Origin: Diphasiastrum complanatum
Taxonomy: Eukaryota > Streptophyta > Lycopodiopsida > Lycopodiales > Lycopodiaceae
DNA: 64,000 nt
Assembly: GCA_029204225.1 (NCBI GenBank)
Contig: CM055102.1
Span: 38,951,014 to 39,015,013, forward strand
Direction: 5' to 3'
Position 1 is the stretch's first letter. Each line of letters begins with the position of its first letter. Positions 51,470 to 62,700 of this stretch are shown one piece after another. The notes beneath the pieces are model-generated. The model saw only the letters and a list, made by a program, of their open reading frames with translations. It searched no databases and was not told the origin of the DNA. The translations under genes and the position numbers were made by a program.

Positions 51470-52680
51470 CCTTTGACCTTACTTGAGTCTTCAAATAACC
51501 TACAAAAATAGATCCATAACATCTTTGCCAATGGACTCTCCTTTGATGCTCTTGACTAGCTCCAAATTGCCAATGTCCTTTTTGCCTTGTTGAAGCCCTT
51601 TGGGATCAATCTCTTGATCATCAACTTGACCACCAAAGTCATTGAACAAAAATTTGTTTTCCAGATCCATTACTTGATTTTACAGCATGATAACAACCAT
51701 CCACTTGCATAGCATCATCTACACAAGAAGATCCTCCAAAAGATGTTTCATTTTTCAAAAGAGCTTGATACTCAAGATCCATTGCTTGGATCCACTCCTC
51801 TTCTTTCCTTGCTTCATCTACACTTGTAAGTTCATCAAAAGAGGTTAGGAAAGAAACATAATTTCCAGAAACTACTTGCTTGCCCTTTTGATCATATGTG
51901 AGCCTTGAAGGTACTTGTCTTTCGTTGATGTTCTCCTTGGCTTTTGACTTGATGAAGGTCCATCATCATCACCATCTAAAGTAGGATCTTTACATCAACA
52001 TCAAGAATGTTAGATCCATTTACATAATCATAAATAGTACTTGAAGACACTTTTGGAATGTTCCTCTCATCAAAATGACATCTCTACCAACAATCACTTT
52101 GTTACTAGTAGGAATGTAAACCTTGTAGGCTTTACTCACCTCACTATATCCAACAAAAATAAATTTCCTTGAAGATGGATCCTCCTTGGTCCTATCATCA
52201 AGAGTAATGTTGACATAGCATGTGCATCCAAAATTTTTGTGAAAGTTGACCCTTGGCCTTCTCTTGAATAGCATCTCAAAAGGTGTCCTTCCATCCATAA
52301 TAGCACTCGGCCACCTATTGCACAAGAAATTGACACACAACAAAGTTTGATCCCAAAATGGTTTATCAAGGTTAGCACTTAACCTCATGGCTTTGGCACT
52401 CTCACAAAGAGTCCAGTTCTTCCTTTCAGCCACTCCATTTTGTTGTGGGGTCCTACTTGTTGAATATGTATATGCTCTCTTGCAACACATCCAACCTGGT
52501 TAGCAATAACACAAGCATCTAGTTTGAACAACTTGTCTTTACCTTTTCCAATCAAGACATCCTTCCTTTTGATCATACAAGCATTTTCATCAATCTCAAG
52601 CTTGAGGCCTTTACTTAGCATTTGAGCAAATTATTGGTAATAGATGGAATAAACAAGACATCCTCCAAATCTACTGATCA
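51470..52680 (-). pseudogene. Copia gag-pre-integrase/integrase and RT start, deleted
   Basis: From the right on the minus strand: gag-pre-integrase stretch (LKLEIDENACMIKRKDVLIG, KDKLFKLDACV), then directly the integrase end (SRTPQQNGVAERKN with the catalytic Glu, DKPFWDQTLLCVNFLCNRWP, TPFEMLFKRRPRVNFHKNFG, SRKFIFVGYSEVSKAYKVY), then the linker and RT start (DEARKEEEWIQAMDLEYQAL, LKNETS). The Asp-bearing half of the integrase core has gone. Past 51700 it turns into unrecognised sequence (DFGGQVDDQEIDPKGLQQGK). Confidence 0.85.
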
Positions 52681-52904
52681 TCTTGATATGAGGTTCATTC
52701 ACTTGGTTTAGTCTAGGGGTGTTGGATCTTAATGGGTGTTGTGACTGCAACCTAGATTTGATAAGATCTGGTCAGTTTCAATTGGCTAATAGTGTAATTT
52801 TAGCCATTTTTCTTGGTTTTTTCTTGATATCTCTCTAATCCTAGCTTTGATTGGCCTAAGATTTTCACAGTAGATAGATCTAAGATAGATCTTTCTATTG
52901 ATCC

Positions 52905-53620
52905 TATTTGCAAAGGTTACTTAGTTCAAGGGTTGGTCATGCGAGGGTTCTTTGTATTGTTCGACAGTCAATAAGCCACTTTTCTTGCAATCTACTGGGA
53001 ACTAACTCTTGCCCTCTTAACAATGGTTGGATCTGGGTTAGATCTAACTTGTGTGAGGCTTGTGAAGGTTCTTTCCCGATGGTGTGAGAGTTACTGATGT
53101 CTGCGAAGGTTCGTTAGATAAAAAATTCACTTTTTACCTTATCGATCATTCAATATTGAAAACTAACTCTCGCAGACTTCATCACTGATGGAAAACAACA
53201 TTCTAAAGAGAATGATATGGTCTGCGAAGGTTACTTCTCAGTGGTGCAAGAGTTATTAATGTCTACGAGGGTTCAAAATCACTTTTTGGCTCACAAAACA
53301 ATCAATAATCCAAACTAACTCTCGTAGGCTCTTATGTGTCCTTGCCTTACTAAGCTGGAACTTCAGAAGCTTTTGCGAAGGTTACTTACCATAGAAAATC
53401 AAAATTTTGATGTTTGCAAAGATTCAGCCTAATTTTTCCTAGGCATTAGAAGGTTAGTTTTCAGTTTGGAAAGTTTTTTGATTTTTACAAGAGTTTTTTA
53501 AATTTTTATAGGTTTTTCTAAGGTTTTTCAAAATCTGGCGGGAACGAACTTTCGTAGGCTTCTATGCAGGTCTGAGATTGTACCCTGGAGCTGTTGCCAG
53601 TCATGCGAAGGTTCATGCCC
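52905..53620. repeat. Degenerate tandem array, ~155 bp unit
   Basis: The motif tgcgaaggttactt or variants recurs near 52911, 53063, 53225, 53375 and 53605, and its companion aactaactctcgyagrct near 53000, 53161, 53313 and 53543. Spacings are about 150-160 bp, with the last longer. Units are too diverged to align by eye over their full length. Confidence 0.65.
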
Positions 53621-53879
53621 ACTAGTTTTTGAGAAATCAAAATATAATGGATTTTGGCTCTTTTTTTCCTCCAAAATGCAGATTTAAACATTTTTCTGAC
53701 TTTTATGGATTTATGGAAAGAGTTGGGAGCTATGAACTGAACCTCCCACCCCACAATCTCTCCCTACAACACTTCCAAACAAAAATCAAGACAAAAATGA
53801 CAAAATCTCAAAAAAAAAAATGGCAAAACTAGCACTAAATCACACTAATTTAACCTCAAAAATTTTGATTTATTGTGTG

Positions 53880-54066
<187 letters not shown>

Positions 54067-54406
54067 CCTAGGTTGAGAAAGGCTTTGGGGGCTCAAGCGC
54101 CTACCCAAAGCTATTCGATCCCAACATAGGGAGAGAGAGAGAGAAGAGGGAGAGTTTCGGAGACAATTGGCCGGCTAGTTCTCAAAATTGGTTGTAATCT
54201 CTTGTATTCTCAAATGGGGGGGGGGGGGGCGCACAAGTTTTTGATATGATATGGACCTAATGGATCCAATCATGCCCAATTCCAATATCATTTGGTTAGT
54301 ATGACCTTTTGTCTTTGGGAGAACACTTGAGAGCTTGTGAGGAGTGGCTATGGTGATTGTGTGATGTGATTTGCATACTGCACTAGATCCTAATAGGATT
54401 TTAACA

Positions 54407-54417
54407 TGGTATCAGAG
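54407..54417 (+). promoter_or_regulatory. Primer-binding site (tRNA-iMet type) of the LARD-like element
   Basis: tggtatcagag immediately after the LTR end ttttaaca. Confidence 0.85.
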
Positions 54418-57400
54418 TGTCAGGGTGATGCAGGTATGCACGATCTGGTGGAGCTATGGGATAGCGTCTTTCACCAGGAAAAATAGCACTCAGAGCGTCT
54501 TAGGAGAGAGGACTCCATACGGGGTATTGGTAGTCCGGATGGTAAGAGACAACAAAGTTCTTTTGATCGGAGCTTTGAGGAAGATCAGAACGATCGTCGT
54601 AGGTGGATTTAGGGGAGAATTCACGGAGAAACTTGCAGTTTCGGTGGTTTCAGAAAAATCGTCGATGGTGGCCTCATAATTTACTGTGTGGACAGCCGTT
54701 TGGTGCAACGAGGCTTGCATGGGATGCAAAGAGCAGTGATGGAGAGCCATAGTAATTTACAGCGATTAATTGGGTGAAAATTGGTGAAATTTTAGGAATT
54801 TCCAGTTTCGTGAGGTGTTGACGGATTTATGAGAAATCAAACTGTTTGGAGTCAATATCGCACCAATTTCAGAGCTTTAAATTGCATCAGAATGCCAAAG
54901 GTAGGGTGCCCTCAGTAAGGTAGGAGACTGCAAGAAGAAGCTCAGTAAGAGACTGAGAAATGCCAAAGAAATTCTCTTTTTCCTCACAAATTAGGGTTTA
55001 TAGCCGAATAAGGTTGGATCTTTTACCACAGAGAACCAATTTGAGTGCTGAAAAAGCATGAGGAAGGGCACCCTAGTACTGAAATTGTGTTGGCAAAGAG
55101 CTATGTCTGGCCACAGATCAGAGGAGGAGACAAGTCGATGTCTAGCAGGTAGCCAAAGAAACCCTTGACATAGCTTGATGTCAATAAGGAGGGAGAGAGA
55201 TGGAGGAGGAGGCCGTGACAGCGTGCGCACCAAATCAGGAGGTGCGATAGCGGCCATAAGGCTCCAGTAGTCGGAGGACCAATGATGGGCATGCATGAGG
55301 AGGTAGGGCCATGGGATCGTGATCTAGAGCAATGGACGGCTTAGATTACGGGTTGGAGAATTGATTATGAGCCATTCGATTGAAAATATCCATTGGATTG
55401 AGGTGAAGTGGGTCCGAAGGGCAGAGAAGTGCAAAGGGCACTTCATTATCTTTAAAAATCTTCACATTGAAATGGTTGAAGGGACTCAAAGTCCAGAATG
55501 GACTTCACTTCATTAAAAATCTTCATTATGAAGAATCAGTTCAATTTTGCAAGGCATATTGGTTTTGGGCCTATCTTTGGCTAGAAGGCACCTATTTTGG
55601 CCATCCTTGGGCCAAAATGACTCCTGAAACTGGCTGCTCAGAGCCAATGGATAGATCAGAGTAGGGAGAAACGTGTTTTGGGGAGTTTTCATTACCATTC
55701 TATCGAGCGGAGTGCGGATGACCTAGTGATGGACTACATTCGCTATTTGGGTACCGTAGGGCCAAATTCAGGGCAATTTTTGGCTGGTGAAACCTATTGC
55801 AAGGTGGTATAATGAGGCATAATCACTTCTAGATCATTATTACTTATTATTGACAGGGTAACAGGGTGTTTGGAAGTGGTAAATGCGATATGGGGGTGAA
55901 TGGTAGAATAATTGTGTGGAGAAAGCTAGTTTTGGCGACGAAAGTGTATTTTGGCGGCGTGACTACCCATCATTGGCGACAATTTTGAGAGGGCAAGCAA
56001 TCATAGGTGAGAGGTAGGCATGGTATGTTGGTTACAAGTGAAAACTTCTTGTGATCAGGTTCAACTTTTGGGGTTAGAACCGACCAATGTTAGGTGGCAT
56101 TTTGGGGGAACGCTCTCACAAGCATGATCGGTGATGGTATTGTCGAGTCAGGTGATAGCTGCATTGACACACGCATCTGTAGCTTGAAAATTTTTCATTC
56201 AAAGGAAAATATGGGCTAGCTTGGAAGTACACACATTTTGGTGGTCACAGGTGATGGAAGTGCGAGGTGGTGCCAGTTGGAAGCCATTGGGCAAGATAAT
56301 GGACTTGCATTGGACGAGCTATGTGTGGGACACATGGAGGATGAAGAATGGGTCAATAATCACACTTTGGAGACTCTTGGAGAGTGGTGAGTGTGATGAT
56401 TTTGCGGTTTTGAAGCTGGTAAGTCAATTTTGATCATGCCATTTTAGTTGTGGAGCAGTGTATCAGGTCTGTCATTGATGAGATACACTTCAAATGCCTA
56501 TTTTGGGTAAGTCAAGTCAATTTGCCATATCAGTATTGCATCAGGGATGCAGATTTTAGTGATGACAGGGTGCAAATCGTTTGGTTTGGGCCATGGAAGA
56601 TCTCACAGATTCACTTGGAGGGATATTGGCATGCACAGTCATGTGAGGGACTTGATGGTGGCTTTGGAGTTCACATCTTAGTGTATTCTCAAGGAGTGGT
56701 TTGGAACCATTCACAGGAGCTAGTTTGGGGGAATACAAGTGGGCACTACAGGGTAGATGCTCAGATCTTTGTGATCAGGGATGGCATTGAAATATCTGAT
56801 AGGGATAGCACTGCATGATGACATGGGATGATCATCAAGGGGTAGCTATTTCATATTGGACTTGAGTCATTGGCATGGACGAGACTTACAGGGGTGATTC
56901 ATGACGGAATTAGGAAGCTGTAAATGCAAATGGGCAAAGTGTGAAGCTTTGAGAGCCAGATCTAGGTTGGAGGGTTGATGGAGGTAGCACGATTGGGTGT
57001 GATCGGAGGGCAAACACTATGGTGAGTGTTTTGCTAGCGATCTACTGGAGGGGACATTGATGTTGAGGACTTCATGGTGTGCTTATTTGGGAGTATAGGT
57101 TGGCATTATAGCAGGGGGCCAACAATTGGACATTAGCATCGATGGGTAGACATCTACCATCACATGCATGGATAAGCTACCTATAGCTTTCATGCAGTTG
57201 GCTATATTTGTAGGAGTCTAGGCTTGGCATAGGCGATAGAATTTCCATGGTGCAGATTCTCAGGTGGTGAGACCATGGAGAAGCCTGGAGGGAGTCACTC
57301 AGAACCGTATACCCCAGATTAGGGAGACAATAGTCTCAAGATCCCATGAGCGACGACTCAGGGATAGGCTTGCGTTGGCATGGTGTTGGGTGGCACATAG

Positions 57401-58450
57401 CCAGGGAGAGCGAGCAGATGCTAGGAGCCAGGTGGAACAGGTGATGCTTTGGAGTTCGGCTTGTCTAGTAGGATGGTGACCATGATCGGAGGTATCAAGT
57501 GAGCATAGTATGTGGATGACGAGTCCATTGGGATGGCACTCAGGAAGATGCTACAGTTGCTCAGGTATGATATGTCATCTGATGTATGGACGATGTTCTT
57601 TAGCTGGTGCATCATGTGGTGACCTAGGGACGGGTCATGCCTACTTGGAGGTAGATGGCATGGAGTGTACCTAGAGGTGGTACATATCTTGAGGGCATGG
57701 AGTGCATTACGGGGTGATGTGAATCCAGCATGCCCATGGTTGTGAGCCGACAGGGATAGAGATGGTTGCTTAGTGACAGCTGATACTTTGGCGAGTGGTC
57801 AGGTGAGCTGCATGGTTATATGCACAGTTATCTCTAGGTTGGCGTCACATGTTGTGTCTATCCATCATTATTTGGTAAGCAGGATGCAGCTTTTGGTTAG
57901 ATCCAATTGGAGTCTAGTTGCACTACAGGTATATAAGAGGATAATGGATATTTGGTGATCAGATGGTACATGGTACAGGGTCCTGGAGCTATCCTACCTG
58001 ATATGCTATGGATCCTGGGTGAGTTATTCATCACGATAGTGGATCGAGTTTGAGTAAGATTTTCTCAAGTTGAGCCTCAGTCGCTCATTTATGTCAGCTT
58101 TACAGGTCTGTGCTTGTAAGTGTCTGATAGGATGTCAGCCTAGCTAGATGGAGGATGTAAGTCTCATGGTGGCAGTGGGATTTCCTCAGTTTGAGCCATG
58201 TCACTCATGTGGTCCACTTGTGCTCAAGTCAGATTGGGGACGAGTCAGTTGGTCGAGAGTATGGTGGTAGACTCTCTGTATGAGCACTGTGTTTGCATGA
58301 TACTTTGTGTCCCAAACCTGGTGGTTTGATCCTGTGCTTGACTGTGAGTCAAGTACAGGGTAGCAGGGATATGCATAACATCTTTTGGACACTCCAGATG
58401 CTACTGCAATATATTTCTTTACTCCTACTGCATTTGAGCTTAAGGGAGAG

Positions 58451-58936
58451 TGTTAAGAATCAGATTTGATCTGATATATTTTTATTGTAAGCTCAAAATG
58501 CAGCATTGCAACTAACTATACATATTTTCAGTTAATTAGGATTTACAGTTTTTGGTTGTTATTGGGATGTGACCTAGTATTGTCATATCAGCCGGGCACT
58601 GATCCCATAGACGACTACTTGGGTTAGCCGGGTAGCCACACATAGGAAAAATTAGTATGTACAGAGTTTTTTTACAGTACTTGCTATACTTGGGGGCATG
58701 TCTCAAGTTTGTCGGTCAAATTTGGCCATATTGGGCCCCACCTTAGTTTGACAGGTGGTAGGCTAATTTTAGGACACCTGTCTTTTCATGCAGTTTGTGA
58801 ATACTCTATATGTATAGTGTTTCTTTGTAATCTATTAAGCTTTTGTTGTGCCATCTTTGAGAGCTTGTGAGGAGTGGCTATGGTGATTGTGTGATGTGAT
58901 CTGCATACTGCACTAGATCCTAGCATGATTTTAACA
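58451..58936 (+). mobile_element. 3' LTR of the LARD-like element
   Basis: 486 bp with TG...CA ends and a 6 bp inverted tip (TGTTAA/TTAACA). A tctatatgtatagtg stretch at 58805-58819 is a possible TATA region. Preceded by the polypurine tract at 58441-58450. Confidence 0.85.
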
Positions 58937-59378
58937 CGTGTACCCAATAAGGACATGATGGATCTATTTATGCCCAATTTCGACATCATTTGGTTAGTAT
59001 GACCTTTCGTACCGAGGAGAACACTTTAACGGTAAAGAAAATGACCTAGTTTGCCAATTTTTCGTCAAACGTTCCATTTTCTAGAAACGACATCGGTTTC
59101 TCATGCCGTCTGTTTCGGCTAGTGGGCGACATCGAGAGGAACCTATGAGAATAGACAGGAGATCAAACGGGCATATAGGTATCCCAAAACCTCCGTCGAA
59201 GTTTGACCTGAAAAACGGCTTTGAGGACAATTGGTGTCTGGTCATGGAACTTGTTATGTCTATGACCACTAAGTAGGATTCAGTATACTCCTAGTCCTGC
59301 ATACATGGTACTCTAGTAAATCAAGCTGTTAGTTATGCCACGTCATACTGGATGTGACTCAAAAGTAACTAATATTCT

Positions 59379-59776
59379 TGTGAGGTCCAAAACACACTAA
59401 ATGAAGTTTAGACAAGGTTTGAGATAGTGTATGCATGTGTAGAGTTATCAATAGCAATTCTATGAATAGTTGGTCCATGCTTGAGACTCTATTCTAGGTG
59501 AATCTATTTATAGGAAACTTAGGGCTATGCATGGCTATGTGCCCAGGTTGCTTTTGGCTCTATATATTGAGGCCAAACTTGCCCTACTCCTCATTGTGAT
59601 CATTGATTCATTGCCAGAGTTTCACTCTACATTCATGTTTTTTGTTCCTTGGCTTGGGGGTGAAGCTTCTAGAGTTGATTGGTTGCTTCTACTTGGTTGG
59701 GTGGTTGTTCCATAGTGTGTTTTCCATTGTGTATTGTCTTATAAGCAGGATCTTAGGGAGCTTTCCTTACCTTACA
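59379..59776 (+). mobile_element. 5' LTR of another LTR element
   Basis: About 398 bp from TGTGAGGTCC to ...TTACCTTACA, whose tips are partly inverted (8 of 10). TATA-like ctatttata (about 59504) and ctatatatt (about 59560). It is followed by the primer site at 59778. The start is inferred from tip similarity only. Confidence 0.65.
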
Positions 59777-59777
59777 T

Positions 59778-59789
59778 TGGTATCAGAGC
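59778..59789 (+). promoter_or_regulatory. Primer-binding site (tRNA-iMet type)
   Basis: tggtatcagagc, one base after the LTR end at 59776. Confidence 0.88.
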
Positions 59790-62700
59790 AAGGCTTACGA
59801 TGATAAGAGAACATGGAGAAGGGCTACCTTTCGTCGAAATTTTAGATTGGATAATTGGAATTCTCTTCCAAGGTGGATAGCAAGGGTGCAAGTGGGTGTA
59901 CTATCCCAGTTTCAATTTGCATGTTGCTAAGATCCATTACTCTTGGGATGCTTTGTGGTTTTATGGAGAATTGTCCTTGAAGGCCAATTTGTGATGCTTT
60001 TTTGGAGCTTTTTCTTGTGTAGATCAAATCTTTGGTAGATCTGAATTTTCCAGCAAGTTTACTTTTGTTTTAGGGTTCATTAATGATGAAACTAATGATG
60101 CATGCCGGTTCTTTCCAATGATTTATGATTCTAGGCTATGATTTGGTCAAAATTGCTTGGTTTTTTATGCTTTTTGGCACAAAATAGATAGTAAGAACCA
60201 AAATCCAGTGGGATCAGATCAATTAGATGGTTATAATTCTATAAAATGGTTTGCATGTGTTAGAGAAAGAGTTGTATGACATGAATTTCCACTTTATTGT
60301 GATGAACAGACCCAAAAATAGCCAAAAATCATCATTTTTTCTTGTTTTTTAATAAAGTTGGATAGTAGTTGGCTACAACACACCATGTAGAGCTTGGAAA
60401 GAGGTGAATCAAAGTCTTTTGAAGCTTTTCCTGAAGTAAGAACCAAGAATTCCAGCAAATGAACTTGTAGAAATTCAAAAAAGTTCAAAAAATGACCATT
60501 TTTGGTGATTTTTGGGGGATGGATCTCTCCAAATCTATAGGGAGATCATTCTGGAATTATTTACAACATGATTAACATTCCTTTTGACCTTTCCAGTAAG
60601 CTATCATATATATAAATTGATGGCCGGTGGCTTATGCACCATCTCCATCAAGTTTGAAGCTATTTTGACTTCTACAAATCAGGAAATCTTTGTTCTCAGC
60701 CCATACTACATCTTAGGATTAGTATGAATGCTTCATGGAAGTCTAATTGATTGCTTAAGACTATTGGTAGCATCAGTTTTGGGCTAGGATGGGTGTTTGC
60801 ACGTTTTTGCATGATTCCTTCTTGTGGAAGTGCGTCCTACTACTGATTTTTTGATACTCTGATCTCGCACGTATGAGGCCTAGGTGGCAGATTGACATGG
60901 CAAGCATCTTGTTCACTTGATCTCTGTCTATACTAACACCCAATTTGGTGTCCTGTAGCCAAAGTTATGATCATCTGAAGTTTTGCAGTTTTGTGAGTAA
61001 AATTGGCAAAATTTGAAATTGTTCTGATTGCATGCCAGTCATTTTCCTAATTTGTAGTACTGTGCTTGCATGCATTGGTTGCATGTTGATTCTCAGAGCG
61101 ATTCTGACATGCATGGTGGATTCACAATTGATTTGAGTGGTCATACGCATGTGGTCAGTTGGGTCACAAATCAGTGATATTGGATGACAAATTCCGTAAT
61201 GACGTTGCGACTGATGTAGTGTGCTCTGCATGCCAGTTAGAAATTGGATTAGTAGCATTAGGAATCAGATAGTTTTTCAATTTTTCGATTGCCTTTTGTA
61301 CTAATAGTATTTTTGTCAAAATTTTCGAATTACGTACAATAAAGCAAAAATCGAGTTTTCTAAAAACATCAAAATTTCGGTCATTTTTTTGTTATCTATG
61401 GAATCAGTTTAGATTAGTGAATTGATTAAACTGAGTTTATCAGTCAGAATTGATCACGGTGTTTTCACTAAGTCTAAACTATTTTTCGGAGATAGATAAG
61501 TTAAAAATTGATAGAAGGAACCGCAATGAAATTGTTGACAAATTTTATAGTTTTGTCATTCTTGGAGTTGGAAACTCCCAGATTGAAATTTAAAATTTGA
61601 TTTTATTTTGTTGAGTTTCAATTTGGTAAAAATTTGAAATCAGTTACTTGTCTAGTAGTTTTTCTAATCAATGTAGATCGCTAGAAATAAGTCAAGTGAA
61701 CAATTGTGCAAGATACTTGTTAAATTTGATTAAAATCGTCAAACAATATGAAATGACTAGATTGAATGAGTGGCAATAGTATTCTTTATCTAGACAGTAA
61801 ATCTGACATGATACGATTCAAGAATTATTGAAATCCTATTGGTGGGATTTCCATTCATGTAATTTCATATTCTGTGTTTGGATAGGTTTTGTCAATATTA
61901 ACGGAGTGATGCCAAACCAGTCAATAAAAAGCAAAAACAGTCCAATTTTATTGGAAAATTTGTAATTATAGGAATTACATAACCGATTTCATTTTCAGTA
62001 AAATCATATGGTGAATTATATTCAAAAGATCAAACTAGTATGGTTTTACATACTAGTAAATGATTTTTGATATATCAGATATTCAGCCCAGGTATAGGAC
62101 AAAAATGAAATTGTTCTAGACTTTTTTCTACAGTAATTAATTTTTAAACATTTACTAATGTCTTTACATCTTCTAGATACCTAAGCTGAAAGATTTTCAG
62201 GGAACTGAAAATTCTAAGGAGGGAAGAAGAGTGGACATTAGAGGTAGTAAGTGTGATCGAAAAATGTATTTCACAATTAGGATTTTGTGTAAGTCCCAGT
62301 AAATAGTTGCTTGATACTGGTTATTGAATTCGTAACTGATATCTTTGTAACCATTGAGTTATCCGCAATTTTGAATGTCAATTGTGATGTTAGAAGTGGA
62401 ATCTTATATGTGGATTACATTGGATTTGTTAGTTGACAGAAGCTTGTCAATAACCTGAAAGGATCAGAATAAAATATTGAACCATGTTAATTCTTCTGTC
62501 TAAGTCACGTAATCAGATGTGGATTTTGGGTATCCATCTGATAGGCATGTCAATCATTCAAATGAAAGGATTCTCCAGTGTCTGGGACAAGAGATAATAT
62601 CCTATATGGATTATAGGACAACTAGATGATCAATGAGTCTCTAGAATATCAGATAAGGCAGTTAAGATTTTTTTGGAAGGAAAAGTTGATGGTATGGGAC

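Larger units (their letters stand above)
54327..58936 (+). mobile_element. Protein-free LTR element (LARD-like), 5' LTR truncated
   Basis: The 3' LTR spans 58451-58936 (486 bp, TGTTAAGAATC...GATTTTAACA) after a purine tract taagggagag (58441-58450). Its last 80 bp (gagcttgtgaggagtggcta, ttgtgtgatgtgat, catactgcactagatccta, gattttaaca) recur at 54327-54406, directly followed by the primer site tggtatcagag (54407-54417). Between them are about 4.0 kb with no gag or pol block in any frame. This fits a large retrotransposon derivative (LARD), or an autonomous element eroded past recognition. Confidence 0.75.

Noticed and set aside
54371-56818. Frames of 70-122 codons inside the LARD-like interior
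   Set aside because: No gag or pol motif, no consistent codon pattern, and unrelated to each other; expected by chance in a G-rich 4 kb stretch.
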